Positions 32,640-41,604 of a DNA stretch of 48,870 bases are shown here, in pieces (positions within the stretch are counted from its first letter, which is position 1; the number at the start of each line of letters is the position of its first letter). The notes beneath the pieces are model-generated. The model was not told where the DNA came from. It searched no databases and worked only from the letters and a program-made list of their open reading frames with translations. The stretch covers positions 1 through 48,870 of the forward strand of contig JAGCTZ010000055.1 of assembly GCA_017963165.1 (NCBI GenBank). Direction: 5' to 3'. The stretch comes from Treponema sp. Lineage in GTDB: Bacteria > Spirochaetota > Spirochaetia > Treponematales > Treponemataceae. The position numbers were made by a program, and so were the translations under genes.

Positions 32640-33545
32640 TTATCCAACATATTCTGCAACTATACTTTGAACCGGACCAAGATAACTCGGGCCAAACAGA
32701 TTCAGATGATTTAAAAGCTGATATAGATTATAAAGGTCACGGCGGTTCTCATAACCTGGTTGAAGAGGACGCGCTTCACGATATGCTTCATAAAATAATG
32801 GGGAAAAACCTCCGAAAAGTTCTGTCATTGCAAGATCTACTTCGGCGTGGCCTATGTAACAGGCTGGATCTATAAGCATTGCTTTTCCATCGGGCCCGCA
32901 CATTACGTTTCCATTCCACAGGTCGCCATGAACCAGACTTGGATGTTCCGGTTCTACAAGAAAGTCTTCCAGATGATCTAAAAGCTTTGTATTTGCCTCG
33001 CGTTCGCCGGGCGTAAAATATGAGTCTGCCGCTTTGAACTGAGGGACAAGTCTGTTGTCGCGGAAAAACGAAATCCAACTGTCGCATGGTGTATTTTTCT
33101 GAGGGCGGGCACCTACAAAATTATCTTCAAAGAATCCAAAAGTTTTGTCTTGTGTTGGGGCGTCGTGCATTGCTGCAAGATTTCGTCCCAGCTCTTCCCA
33201 ATAGTCTGCACGTTTTTTTCCGCTTTCAATATATTTTAATAGAAGAAAACTGTAACCTACATCTTCGCCGTTGTCGGTACCTGTGCAAAGGATTTCAGGG
33301 GTACCGATTGCTTTGGTGTTTGCAATTGCAGTAAGACCGGCAGCTTCTGCAGTAAAAAATGCGGCATTCTGTTTTGCATTTGCTTTCATAAAAATGCGTT
33401 TTCCGTTATTCAATGTTAGGGCATAGGTCTTATTTATGTCGCCGCCCGAAACCCTGTCTGTCTGCGTTATTGCTACAGAAGTTCCAAAAAGATCAACAAG
33501 CGCCTTGGCCAGAGAATTATAGTTTGGTGGAAGAGTAATATCCAT
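32640..33545 (-). CDS. Fructosamine kinase family protein
   Basis: A 301-residue kinase of the APH/choline-kinase fold. Landmarks are FMKANAKQNAAFFTAEAAGL (ATP-binding Lys and Glu), LLLKYIESGKK (hinge), the catalytic loop SLVHGDLWNGNVM and the metal motif LIDPACYIGHAEVDLAM. Bacterial members phosphorylate ketoamines such as ribulosamines and fructosamines to start protein deglycation. The length and HGDLWxGN motif are typical. The start at 33545 is supported by TATTAT six bases upstream on the minus strand. Confidence 0.88.
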   Translation of the reverse strand: MDITLPPNYNSLAKALVDLFGTSVAITQTDRVSGGDINKTYALTLNNGKRIFMKANAKQNAAFFTAEAAGLTAIANTKAIGTPEILCTGTDNGEDVGYSFLLLKYIESGKKRADYWEELGRNLAAMHDAPTQDKTFGFFEDNFVGARPQKNTPCDSWISFFRDNRLVPQFKAADSYFTPGEREANTKLLDHLEDFLVEPEHPSLVHGDLWNGNVMCGPDGKAMLIDPACYIGHAEVDLAMTELFGGFSPLFYEAYREARPLQPGYENRRDLYNLYQLLNHLNLFGPSYLGPVQSIVAEYVG

Positions 33546-33557
33546 GGGGATATAATA
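33546..33557 (-). promoter_or_regulatory. Leaderless-type promoter of the fructosamine kinase-like gene
   Basis: Minus strand: TATTAT, six bases (ATCCCC), ATG at 33545. There is no Shine-Dalgarno and no clear -35. Confidence 0.5.
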
Positions 33558-33592
33558 ACCCCAAAAACTTAAGGTGTCGACCCCTATACTAC

Positions 33593-33611
33593 AAGCTTAA
33601 TAATTCAATAG
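33593..33611. repeat. Left copy of a 19-bp direct repeat flanking the LysR-metEF block
   Basis: AAGCTTAATAATTCAATAG, 18 of 19 identical to 37902-37920. It lies 35 bp beyond the 3' end of the LysR-type gene. Confidence 0.6.
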
Positions 33612-33645
33612 TCCTGAGCATTTGTAAGTCTTGACTACATGTGTG

Positions 33646-34548
33646 TTATATATGTTTCTTCACAGCTGCAATATATGCCTCTGCATATCTGGATAAAACC
33701 ATGCCTTTGCGAGTAAGGATTCCAACTGTCATGCTGTCGGAAAGAGCAAGGGGGCGGGCAATTATTTCGGGCCCGTTTAATTCGTGGCTGATTACTCCCG
33801 AACAGATGGTGTAGCCATTTAAACCAATGAGAAGATTAAACAGTGTTGCACGGTCTCGCACTTTGATATTTTTTGGACAGTTAAAATCAATCTGTGTAAG
33901 CGGCTCTTCTGCATAATAAAAAGAATTAAAATCTCCCTGTTCATATGTAAGATAAGGGTAAGATGCAAGATCTGTCAGTTTAATTTTTTTCTTTTTTGCA
34001 AGCGGATTTTTGTTTGAAATAAATATGTGCAGCGAAGTTGTAAAAAGTGGTTCAAAGTGAAGGTTGTTTTTTTTGATAAGCTTTGTGATTACGTTTTTAT
34101 TTCGCGAGCTTGTATAAAGTATTCCGATTTCACTTTTAAGATGTGCAACGTCTTCTATAATTTCGTGAGTCTGGGTTTCGCGGATTGTAAAATCGTATTC
34201 GTTGCCGCCAAATTTTCGGATTACATCTACAAAAGCATTTACAGCAAAAGAATAGTGCTGGCAGCTTACAGAAAAAATTGTATTACCCCCTGCGTTGTTT
34301 TTGAATCTGTCTTCCAGGAGTGTTGTCTGTTCTAAAACCTGACGGGCGTAGGATAAAAACTCATCGCCTTCGTTTGTGACGGTAACGCCTTTGTTGGAGC
34401 GTGAAAAAATAGTAATTCCCATTTCTTCTTCAAGCTCGCGAATTGCGGCAGTAAGACTTGGCTGGGAAATAAATACCTTGCGGGATGCTTCTGTAATGTT
34501 TCCGGTATCTGCAACTGCTATTGCATATTTTAATTGCTGTAAAGTCAT
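33646..34548 (-). CDS. LysR family regulator, probable MetR-like activator of metE
   Basis: A 300-residue regulator from the ATG at 34548, where the family N-terminus MTLQQLKYAIAVADTGNITE begins. The helix-turn-helix is ASRKVFISQPSLTAAIREL with EEEMGITIFSR as the wing. The effector domain (residues 90-295) is of normal length. It is divergent from metE with 179 bp between starts, and a TGAA-N5-TTCA site lies close to metE, so a MetR-like role with homocysteine as co-effector is likely by context. The sequence alone does not distinguish MetR from CysB- or CysL-like proteins, so the link is inferred. Confidence 0.85.
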   Translation of the reverse strand: MTLQQLKYAIAVADTGNITEASRKVFISQPSLTAAIRELEEEMGITIFSRSNKGVTVTNEGDEFLSYARQVLEQTTLLEDRFKNNAGGNTIFSVSCQHYSFAVNAFVDVIRKFGGNEYDFTIRETQTHEIIEDVAHLKSEIGILYTSSRNKNVITKLIKKNNLHFEPLFTTSLHIFISNKNPLAKKKKIKLTDLASYPYLTYEQGDFNSFYYAEEPLTQIDFNCPKNIKVRDRATLFNLLIGLNGYTICSGVISHELNGPEIIARPLALSDSMTVGILTRKGMVLSRYAEAYIAAVKKHI

Positions 34549-34609
34549 GAGTATATGGTAGCAGATTATGTTAAAAAGTGCCATAGGTTTTAACTATTGC
34601 AAAGTGCTT

Positions 34610-34684
34610 GAAAATAGTATTTTCCTTTTGTTCAAAAATAGTTTATTTTGATACTCGGGATATGCGGATTCTGAAACAAGTTCA
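34610..34684 (+). promoter_or_regulatory. LysR/MetR binding region upstream of metE
   Basis: GAAAATA-G-TATTTTC (34610-34624) is a perfect inverted repeat, and TGAA-ACAAG-TTCA (34672-34684) matches the enterobacterial MetR half-site pattern TGAA-N5-TTCA. Another inverted repeat, ACTATT-N14-AATAGT, overlaps the first. All lie between the divergent LysR and metE genes. Confidence 0.55.
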
Positions 34685-34727
34685 GGATAACGTCTGAGTA
34701 TCTCAATTCAAACAAGGAAGGTAAATT

Positions 34728-36998
34728 ATGTCATATCAAACATCAGTAATCGGATTTCCACGTATCGGAAAAAATCGTGAATTAAAATTCGCTAGTGAAA
34801 AATTTTTTAAGGGCGAACTTTCAGAAGCAGAGCTCCAGAACACAGCAGCTGAACTTCGTGCGTACGGCTGGAAAAAACAGCAGGAAGCAGGAATTACTTT
34901 TATTCCTTCAAATGATTTTTCTTTTTATGACAATATGCTTGATACAGCATTTTTGCTTGGCGCAATACCGGCACGTTATACCAGGCTTGCACTCACCCCA
35001 CTCGAAAAATATTTTGCAACAGCTCATGGATATCAGGGAGCTGCAGGAGATGTAAAGGCTCTCCCTATGAAAAAATGGTTTAATACAAACTATCATTATA
35101 TTGTTCCGGAGGTTTCTGACGATACAAGTATTGGCATTCAGGCAGACAACAAGGTTCTCGCTGAATACAAGGAAGCAAAAGCCGCCGGTATTCAGACAGT
35201 TCCAACAGTGATTGGCGCCTACACTTTCCTTCATCTTGCAACTTATACCGGAACAAAAAAAGCCGCAGATTTTGTTGATGCAGCCGTAAACGCCTTTGTC
35301 ACCCTTACAAAATCACTTTCAGACGCAGGCGCAGAATGGATAAGCTTTGCAGAACCAGCTCTTGTTTTTGATCTGACAGACGCCGATAAAACTCTTTTTA
35401 TTACAATATATAAGACCTTGCTTCAAAAACTCCGTGCTCAGTCTAATATCAAGCTTGCACTTCAAACCTACTTTGGTGATATCCGCGATGTTTATGATGA
35501 AGTCTGTAGTCTTGGCCTTGACGCAATTGGCCTTGATTTTGTAGAAGGAAAGAAAACTCTTGAACTTGTACAGAAAGGCTTTGCCAAAGACACATTGCTT
35601 TTTGCAGGAATCATCAACGGTAAAAATATCTGGCGTGCAGATTATCAGAAAAAGAATGAACTTATAGATCAGATTAAAAAATCAGTGCCACAGCAGAATA
35701 TTGTAATCGGAACTTCCTGCTCGCTTCTTCATGTTCCTTATACAACAGCATCAGAAGAAAAACTTTTTGACGATATCTTAAAGCATTTTGCATACGCAGA
35801 AGAAAAGCTTGTTGAACTTGGAGACCTTGCCAAAGCAGATGCTGCCGCTTATGAACAGAACAAAAAACTTTTTGATCAGGAACGCGTTCTCAAAAATCCT
35901 GCAGTTACCAAAGCCCTCGCTGACCTTAAAGAAGAAGATTTTATCCGTAAACCTGACTTTGCCGAACGTGAAAAAATCCAGCATGAAACTTTCAAACTTC
36001 CTCTCTTCCCGACAACAACAATCGGAAGCTTCCCGCAGACAAAGGAAGTTCGCGCAAACCGTGCTGCTTATAAAAAAGGAACAATCACCCGTGAGCAGTA
36101 TGTAGAATTCAATCAGAAAAAAATTGCAGAATGTATTCACCTTCAGGAAAAGCTTGGTCTTGACGTTCTTGTTCACGGCGAGTTTGAACGCAACGACATG
36201 GTTGAATATTTTGGAAATCAGCTGGACGGATACATCTTTACTCAGAATGCCTGGGTTCAGTCTTACGGTACCCGCTGTGTAAAGCCGCCTGTAATCTGGG
36301 GCGATGTTAGCCGTAACAAACCAATGACAGTTGAATGGTCAGTTTTTGCACAGAAGCAGACAGACAAAATCGTAAAGGGAATGCTTACAGGCCCTGTAAC
36401 AATTTTGAACTGGTCTTTCCCTCGCGAAGATATAAGTCTTAAGGAACAGGCACAGCAGCTTGCCCTTGCAATCCGCGACGAAGTTCTTGACCTTGAAAAG
36501 AACGGAATCAAAATCATTCAGATTGACGAAGCAGCACTTCGTGAAAAGCTTCCGCTCCGCCGTTCAGACTGGCACACAGAATATCTTGACTGGGCAATTC
36601 CAGCCTTCCGTCTTGTTCATGCAAAGGTAAAACCAGAGACTCAGATTCATACCCACATGTGCTACAGCGAGTTCAACGATATTATCCGCGACATAGACGC
36701 AATGGATGCCGACGTAATTACTTTTGAAGCAAGCCGCGCCGACCTTAAGATTCTGGACGCACTCAAGGAAGCAAACTTCCGTACAGAAGTAGGACCTGGT
36801 GTTTATGACATTCACTCAGCCCGTGTTCCTTCTGTAGAAGAAATTGTTACAGCACTCCAAAAAATGCTTGCAAAAGTTCAGAAAGAAAAACTCTGGGTAA
36901 ATCCTGACTGCGGACTTAAGACTCGTGGAGAAGAAGAAACTGTTCCAAGTCTTACAAATCTTGTTGCAGCAGCACGCGAACTTCGTCAGAAACAATAG
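34728..36998 (+). CDS. metE: Cobalamin-independent methionine synthase
   Basis: A 756-residue enzyme that methylates homocysteine with 5-methyltetrahydropteroyl-polyglutamate. The N-terminal barrel starts [20 protein letters not shown]. The C-terminal catalytic barrel begins at [16 protein letters not shown]. Zinc ligands are visible at [10 protein letters not shown] (His and Cys, about residues 641 and 643) and [10 protein letters not shown] (Cys about 726), the same numbering as Escherichia coli MetE. Folate and homocysteine contacts are in [24 protein letters not shown] precedes the ATG. metF follows 11 bp later, so the two steps of methyl transfer to methionine are co-expressed. Confidence 0.97.
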   Translation: MSYQTSVIGFPRIGKNRELKFASEKFFKGELSEAELQNTAAELRAYGWKKQQEAGITFIPSNDFSFYDNMLDTAFLLGAIPARYTRLALTPLEKYFATAHGYQGAAGDVKALPMKKWFNTNYHYIVPEVSDDTSIGIQADNKVLAEYKEAKAAGIQTVPTVIGAYTFLHLATYTGTKKAADFVDAAVNAFVTLTKSLSDAGAEWISFAEPALVFDLTDADKTLFITIYKTLLQKLRAQSNIKLALQTYFGDIRDVYDEVCSLGLDAIGLDFVEGKKTLELVQKGFAKDTLLFAGIINGKNIWRADYQKKNELIDQIKKSVPQQNIVIGTSCSLLHVPYTTASEEKLFDDILKHFAYAEEKLVELGDLAKADAAAYEQNKKLFDQERVLKNPAVTKALADLKEEDFIRKPDFAEREKIQHETFKLPLFPTTTIGSFPQTKEVRANRAAYKKGTITREQYVEFNQKKIAECIHLQEKLGLDVLVHGEFERNDMVEYFGNQLDGYIFTQNAWVQSYGTRCVKPPVIWGDVSRNKPMTVEWSVFAQKQTDKIVKGMLTGPVTILNWSFPREDISLKEQAQQLALAIRDEVLDLEKNGIKIIQIDEAALREKLPLRRSDWHTEYLDWAIPAFRLVHAKVKPETQIHTHMCYSEFNDIIRDIDAMDADVITFEASRADLKILDALKEANFRTEVGPGVYDIHSARVPSVEEIVTALQKMLAKVQKEKLWVNPDCGLKTRGEEETVPSLTNLVAAARELRQKQ

Positions 36999-37009
36999 AA
37001 AAAAAACAT

Positions 37010-37891
37010 ATGAGTATTGCAGATATTCTGAATAGTAAAAAAGTTTCGCTTTCGTTTGAGGTTTTCCCTCCTAAAAAGAAGGAAGCGCTTGAATCGATTA
37101 AGGAAACAGCAGTTTCTCTCACAAAGCTTAATCCCGATTTTATAAGCGTTACCTTTGGCGCCGGCGGAACAACTCAGGGCTACACTGCCGAAATTGCAGA
37201 AGCCATAGAAAATAACGGAACGACTTCTCTTGCTCATCTTACCTGTGTACGTTCGACTGTTGAAGATCTGGAAGCAACAATTGCAGATTTGAAAAATCGA
37301 AACATAAAGAATGTTCTTGCACTCCGCGGAGACCTTCCAAAGGATATTGCAGAAGGCGAAAATGTTTTTCCTTCAGGTTATACCCACGCTTCTGACCTTG
37401 TTAAACTTTTGAAAAAAGAAGGCATGTGTGTCGGAGGCGCCTGCTATCCCGAAGGACACCCCGAAAGTGCAAGCCGCGAAGCAGATATAGATTCGCTAAA
37501 ATATAAAGTAGATGCCGACGTGGACTTTCTTACAACTCAGATGTTCTTTGACAACGACATGCTTTATTCGTTTTTGTATCGCCTTCAGTCAGCTGGAATT
37601 CATGTTCCTGTTCTTGCCGGAATTATGCCGATTACAAATGCAAATCAGGTTAGCCGCATGGTTGATCTTTCAAACGCTTATATTCCTCGAAAGCTTCTTG
37701 CCATCTGCGACCGCTTCCGTAATTCACCCGAGGCAATGATGCAGGCCGGAATTGCCTACGCCACCGACCAGATTATCGATTTAATTTCCAACGGTGTGCG
37801 CGGTGTCCACATTTACACAATGAACAAACCGGAAATTGCAGGCGCGATTATTAAGAATGTGGATGAAATTATCAAAGCTACAAATAATTAA
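37010..37891 (+). CDS. metF: 5,10-methylenetetrahydrofolate reductase
   Basis: A 293-residue FAD-dependent TIM-barrel enzyme that makes the 5-methyl-tetrahydrofolate used by MetE. Signature regions are LSFEVFPPKKKEALESIKET (with the catalytic Glu), ISVTFGAGGTTQGYT, VLALRGDLPKDI and the flavin-binding FLTTQMFFDNDMLY, followed by VLAGIMPITNANQVSRM. Length matches bacterial MetF. There is no Shine-Dalgarno; the start lies 11 bp after the metE stop in an A-rich stretch, so translation probably depends on ribosomes finishing metE. Confidence 0.95.
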   Translation: MSIADILNSKKVSLSFEVFPPKKKEALESIKETAVSLTKLNPDFISVTFGAGGTTQGYTAEIAEAIENNGTTSLAHLTCVRSTVEDLEATIADLKNRNIKNVLALRGDLPKDIAEGENVFPSGYTHASDLVKLLKKEGMCVGGACYPEGHPESASREADIDSLKYKVDADVDFLTTQMFFDNDMLYSFLYRLQSAGIHVPVLAGIMPITNANQVSRMVDLSNAYIPRKLLAICDRFRNSPEAMMQAGIAYATDQIIDLISNGVRGVHIYTMNKPEIAGAIIKNVDEIIKATNN

Positions 37892-37901
37892 TTAAGTCTA
37901 A

Positions 37902-37920
37902 AAGCTTAATAATTCTATAG
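37902..37920. repeat. Right copy of the 19-bp direct repeat
   Basis: AAGCTTAATAATTCTATAG, beginning 10 bp after the metF stop and in the same orientation as 33593-33611. The rest of the 230-bp gap to the next gene holds only the downstream gene's promoter (TATAAT near 38090). Confidence 0.6.
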
Positions 37921-38121
37921 CACGTTCAAGTGAAAGAGAAAAACGACCAGCGAGTAGCCACACACAAGCTTTCGTATTGTAGCATTGCTGCTTATATGAA
38001 TTAAATCAAACGTAAAATTGATTATGCCAAACGAAAAAAATGCAGGCAGGAATAAAATTACTTCTTCAAAAAGTCAAAAACTCCTTTTATAATAGTATAT
38101 CATATAGGGGACAAATAAAAA

Positions 38122-39072
38122 ATGATTTTAACAAACAAAGAATTACAGAACTTTTATTTTGGTGCTTACAGTTTTGAAGAAAGAGATGATGGATATCTGC
38201 AGGCCTTCCAGTATACAAAGGAACAGATGGAATATTTTAAAGGCGCCTTTGATTTCTGGTACGACCGCTGCATGGCTACAACTGCAAAAACAATCGAAAT
38301 GAAAACTGACGCCCAAAAGATTTCTTTTGAATATAAAATTATCTGGAAGGGTTCGGAAGATTCTTTTGAACTTATGATTGATGGCCTGATTACAAAAATT
38401 GATTATGTAAAGGATGTAAAAGAAGAAGGTAAACTCGAATGGCAGCTCCCGGCCGGAATGAAAAATGTTGTGATTTACCTTCCTGCAGATGCAACACTTT
38501 TAATCCGTAATTTTGAAATTGACTCCAAGGCAGAACGCCATGTAAAAAATGAAAAGGTTTTGTGGCTTGGAGATTCAATCACACAGGGCTTTGGACCTCT
38601 TCGTTCAGCCCAAACTTACGTAAGCGTTGCAAACCGACTATTAAATTATGATATTATAAATCAGGGAATAGGCGGTTATATTTACGATAAAAAATCTCTT
38701 TTGAAAATGCCAGACTATACTCCGGATAAAATCATTGTTGCCCTTGGAACAAATCAGTACGGCAGCGAAACAATGAAAGATGTAGAAGAATATTATGAAA
38801 GCTTGATGAAGGTTTACGGAAACGAAATTCCTGTTTTGTGTATTTCTCCTTTGTGGCGTGGCGACAAACCTGAAGACTCTGCAATTTTCGAACGCTTCTG
38901 CGATAACATAAAAAAGATTGCCGGCTCTTACAAAAACGTAAAGGTTATAGACGGCTTTAAACTCGTCCCACATTTAAGCGAATATTATCTTGATAACCTT
39001 CACCCCAACTGCCTCGGCACCGAAACCTACGGAAGAAACCTTGTGGAAGAAATCAGAAGGATTGGGTTTTAA
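38122..39072 (+). CDS. SGNH/GDSL family hydrolase, likely carbohydrate esterase
   Basis: A 316-residue two-domain protein. Residues 1-140 form a beta-sandwich-like N-terminal domain. The SGNH hydrolase follows: block I VLWLGDSITQGFG (nucleophile Ser), block II NQGIGGYIYD, block III ALGTNQYGSE and block V LDNLHPN (Asp-x-x-His). This arrangement matches carbohydrate or acyl esterases with a jelly-roll N-domain. There is no signal peptide, so it acts inside the cell, for example deacetylating imported oligosaccharides. A GGGGA ribosome-binding site and TATAAT near 38090 support the start. Confidence 0.87.
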   Translation: MILTNKELQNFYFGAYSFEERDDGYLQAFQYTKEQMEYFKGAFDFWYDRCMATTAKTIEMKTDAQKISFEYKIIWKGSEDSFELMIDGLITKIDYVKDVKEEGKLEWQLPAGMKNVVIYLPADATLLIRNFEIDSKAERHVKNEKVLWLGDSITQGFGPLRSAQTYVSVANRLLNYDIINQGIGGYIYDKKSLLKMPDYTPDKIIVALGTNQYGSETMKDVEEYYESLMKVYGNEIPVLCISPLWRGDKPEDSAIFERFCDNIKKIAGSYKNVKVIDGFKLVPHLSEYYLDNLHPNCLGTETYGRNLVEEIRRIGF

Positions 39073-39093
39073 TTAGGAAACAATAAATAGATT

Positions 39094-39522
39094 TTATTCT
39101 TCAAACCAATTTTCAATCATAAGATTTGAATTTGCTGCAATATCCTTAAAATCAGATACATTTCGAGTTACTAAAATCAGGTTATTTGAAATTGCGATTG
39201 CTGCAATTAATAAATCAAATCTTTGTGCCGGAGTACCTTTTGCTTTAAGGCGCTCATATAGATCAGAATAGATATTGGCTGCATTAGCATCAAAAGGAAG
39301 AATGTCAAATTGCTTCTGTACACTTTCAACAAAATAATCAAATAGGCTTGTTTTTCTTTTACCATCCGGCATTGTTTTTATACCTGAAAGTGTTTCTGCC
39401 CATGTTACTGAACTTATACATGAATATTCCAGATTATCTGCAATTTTTTGAAGCACATTTTTGTTTGGCAAAGGTTTTGATGGTTCAGAAATAATATTTG
39501 TATCAAGTAAATAAATCTGCAT
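39094..39522 (-). CDS. VapC-type PIN-domain toxin
   Basis: A 142-residue PIN ribonuclease. Acidic catalytic residues are placed as in VapC: YLLDTNIISE (Asp7), SSVTWAETLSG (Glu about 43), RFDLLIAAIAI (Asp about 102) and TRNVSDFKDI (Asp about 123). VapC toxins cleave specific RNAs, often tRNA. It starts 12 bp after the antitoxin stop with GGAG in front, forming a standard antitoxin-toxin operon. Confidence 0.92.
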   Translation of the reverse strand: MQIYLLDTNIISEPSKPLPNKNVLQKIADNLEYSCISSVTWAETLSGIKTMPDGKRKTSLFDYFVESVQKQFDILPFDANAANIYSDLYERLKAKGTPAQRFDLLIAAIAISNNLILVTRNVSDFKDIAANSNLMIENWFEE

Positions 39523-39534
39523 CTGTCTCCTCTC

Positions 39535-39825
39535 TTACGAAAAATCTTCCGGATGACGGATTGTAAAATCATCTTCTTTTTTACGTTCAAAAATCGCGTC
39601 GATTTCAGAGTTAGACAAAAGACAATCTGCATATTTATTTCGCCAGGCTTTTAGACCATCAAGATATTTCTGTTTTCGTTCAAGCTTTTGAAATGCATCT
39701 TTTCCGTTTATAAAGGCGACAGGTTTTCCATGGCGAGTAATCTGAATTTCCTCATTTTTCTCTTCGACAAGATGAAGAAAATATGGTAAACGATTTTTAG
39801 CTTCTCCAACAGGTACTTTGAGCAT
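39535..39825 (-). CDS. Phd/YefM-type antitoxin
   Basis: A 96-residue antitoxin. The N-terminal DNA-binding fold reads VPVGEAKNRLPYFLHLVEEK and the conserved strand is IQITRHGKPVAFI, both typical of Phd/YefM proteins. The charged C-terminal half (LLSNSEIDAIFERKKEDDFT) would wrap the toxin. AAGGAGG precedes the ATG at 39825. It probably represses its own operon through the repeats at 39845-39871. Confidence 0.9.
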   Translation of the reverse strand: MLKVPVGEAKNRLPYFLHLVEEKNEEIQITRHGKPVAFINGKDAFQKLERKQKYLDGLKAWRNKYADCLLSNSEIDAIFERKKEDDFTIRHPEDFS

Positions 39826-39844
39826 AGATACCTCCTTATTATTG

Positions 39845-39871
39845 TTTTAGCCAAATTATAACTATTTTAGC
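39845..39871 (-). promoter_or_regulatory. Toxin-antitoxin promoter with direct-repeat operator
   Basis: Two TTTTAGC units (39845-39851 and 39865-39871, plus strand), exactly 20 bp apart, flank a minus-strand TATAAT box. Two helical turns between identical sites around the -10 is a usual autoregulation layout for Phd/YefM operons. Confidence 0.6.
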
Positions 39872-39920
39872 TAATATTAAAGATAAATGATGTTTATGAA
39901 ATTGTCAAATTCTTTCGGGG

Positions 39921-39949
39921 TTGTCATATTTATATGCTATAATATCCTC
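39921..39949 (+). promoter_or_regulatory. Leaderless-type promoter of the WYL regulator, with operator half-site
   Basis: TATAAT (39938-39943), six bases (ATCCTC), ATG at 39950. Just upstream, TTGTCATATTT-ATATG (39921-39936) matches one half of the palindromic operator found at 40885 and 43419 together with its downstream flank, suggesting autoregulation. Confidence 0.55.
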
Positions 39950-40876
39950 ATGCAATTGGATCAGCTTTTCGAGTTTGTTTATATCCTCATTGATAAGAAG
40001 CAGGTAACGGCAAAAGAAATGGCAGAACGTTTTGGTGTTTCTACACGTACGATTTATCGCTGGATAGATACACTTTCTGTTTCTGGGATTCCGGTTTATT
40101 CTCTTAAAGGGCGTGGTGGTGGAATTGCAATTTCCGAAAAGTTTACAATGGATAATACAGTTTTGTCTGAAGATGAAAGACTTGCGGTTGTTTCCAGTGT
40201 AAAGGCATTGGAAAGTTTAAGTGGAAAAACAGATAGTTCAATTACCCCAGAACGAAAAGCTGCAGATAAACTTTCGCGACTTGTAACAAGCGACACAGAC
40301 TGGCTCGAAGTTGATTTTGCACCATGGAGTCCTGAAGGTTCTGAAGTCAGAAATCTTTTTGGAATATTAAGAGATTCTATTTTGAAAAAGCGACAGATAA
40401 TCTTTGATTATTTTACAGGAGATGGACGAAGTGAAAAAAGAACGGTTCATCCCTGGAAACTTGTTTTCCGCGGGCAGTCATGGTACCTCTTTGGGTGGTG
40501 TACCGTACGTAAAGCAGAGCGATTTTTCAAACTTACAAGAATGAGAAATCTGATAATGACTTCAAAAAATGCAACGGTAACTAAAAATCCTGCTGCTACA
40601 AATCTTACTCAAGCCCCTGAATATTCTGCCCCTCTTATACAGATAACGGCAAAAATCACAAAGGAAAAAGTTTCTTATCTTATGGATTCTTTTATCTGCA
40701 CAGAAATTAAACCTCAGAAAAATGGTTATATCAATGTGACTTTTACAGCGCCAGATACACCATGGCTTTGTGAAATACTTTTAGGCTTTGGATCTCAGAT
40801 TAAAATTCTCAGCCCGATACGGATAAAAAAGACGATTTTCGAAATGTCAGAAAAGATTTTGAAATTATATAAATAA
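39950..40876 (+). CDS. YafY-type HTH/WYL-domain transcriptional regulator
   Basis: A 308-residue regulator from the ATG at 39950. The N-terminal winged helix reads KKQVTAKEMAERFGVSTRTI then YRWIDTLSVSGIPVY. The WYL domain is at about 150-225 (VHPWKLVFRGQSWYLFGWC, WYL-like WYLFG, and KLTRMRNL), followed by the WCX C-terminal part. The family often senses small ligands or nucleic acids and represses nearby genes. Two downstream promoters carry identical palindromes (40885 and 43419), so it probably controls the SAP-domain gene and the GyrI-like/DUF3781 pair. The ATG fits a leaderless promoter; the longer upstream start is unlikely. Confidence 0.88.
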   Translation: MQLDQLFEFVYILIDKKQVTAKEMAERFGVSTRTIYRWIDTLSVSGIPVYSLKGRGGGIAISEKFTMDNTVLSEDERLAVVSSVKALESLSGKTDSSITPERKAADKLSRLVTSDTDWLEVDFAPWSPEGSEVRNLFGILRDSILKKRQIIFDYFTGDGRSEKRTVHPWKLVFRGQSWYLFGWCTVRKAERFFKLTRMRNLIMTSKNATVTKNPAATNLTQAPEYSAPLIQITAKITKEKVSYLMDSFICTEIKPQKNGYINVTFTAPDTPWLCEILLGFGSQIKILSPIRIKKTIFEMSEKILKLYK

Positions 40877-40884
40877 TCAAACAA

Positions 40885-40916
40885 ATATGACATTTAGTTG
40901 TCATATTTTATATGAT
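40885..40916 (+). promoter_or_regulatory. Promoter with WYL-linked operator, copy A
   Basis: Perfect palindrome ATATGACA-TTTAGT-TGTCATAT (40885-40906), 8-bp arms. It overlaps the -35 ATGACA (40887-40892); an 18-bp spacer leads to the -10 TATGAT (40911-40916). It drives the SAP-domain gene. The leader contains the stem TGTTCGGG-CTTA-CCCGGACA. Confidence 0.75.
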
Positions 40917-40971
40917 ATTCTGTGTTTGTCATGTTCGGGCTTACCCGGACATCTTAAAAAAGGAAATGCAT

Positions 40972-41604
40972 ATGTTGCGTCTAGATTTTTCTACAATAAA
41001 ATCTTATGAAGAATTCTCCCAATACTACTGGTACCGCGAGGAGTTACAGAAAATTTGTAAACAGCTTGGTATTGATTCGAGCGGCATGAAAGCGGATTTG
41101 AATCACAATATGGAGGAATATTTTAAGGGGAATATAATAAAGCCTGAACCAAGACAAAAATCTGAAAATGCACAAGAAACTATGTCTGCCAAAACTGCGA
41201 ATCTAACTCTTCAAACAAAGCTCCTGGATTGTCACTTCTGCTTTAGTCAGCGCTTCCGTGATTTCTTTTCAGAGCAAACTGGTATCAAAAATTTTAAGTT
41301 CAATGTAGATATGGTTGCTACTGTACGAAAAGTGAAGGAAACAAAAGATGCCTCTTTCACACTTGGCGACCTCCTTGATATCTATTACGGTAAAAAAACT
41401 TACGCAAAATACAATAAAATTTCTTTGCAATGGAACATGTTTGTACAGGATTTCTGCGCAGACCCTGCAACACAGCGGTTTCCAGATAAACTAAAAACCG
41501 CTGCCAGACTCTGGAAAATAGTTCGGGAGTCAACAAGAGAAAAAGTTTACAGACATGAATTACTGGAAGAGCTAAATGAGATATCAACTCTTTATAATTT
41601 ATAA
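40972..41604 (+). CDS. SAP-domain protein, DUF6434-like
   Basis: A 210-residue protein from the ATG at 40972, which has AGGA 7 nt upstream; the ATG six bases earlier is too close to the AGGA. Residues 10-50 form a SAP-like helix-extended loop-helix (SYEEFSQYYWYREELQKICK, LGIDSSGMKADLNHNMEEYF), usually a nucleic-acid-binding module. The rest (LDCHFCFSQRFRDFFSEQTG, FTLGDLLDIYYGKK) is what I associate with DUF6434. The function is unknown. It shares its promoter and part of its leader with the GyrI-like gene 2.5 kb away and converges on the ABC-F gene with a 6-bp overlap. Confidence 0.7.
   Translation: MLRLDFSTIKSYEEFSQYYWYREELQKICKQLGIDSSGMKADLNHNMEEYFKGNIIKPEPRQKSENAQETMSAKTANLTLQTKLLDCHFCFSQRFRDFFSEQTGIKNFKFNVDMVATVRKVKETKDASFTLGDLLDIYYGKKTYAKYNKISLQWNMFVQDFCADPATQRFPDKLKTAARLWKIVRESTREKVYRHELLEELNEISTLYNL

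Noticed and set aside
33546..33645. Rho-independent terminator after the LysR gene
   Set aside because: No stem followed by a U-run on the minus strand; only the 19-bp repeat is notable.
38122..39825. Mobile-element boundary around the toxin-antitoxin pair
   Set aside because: No transposase, integrase, terminal repeats or tRNA site could be seen; base composition does not change.
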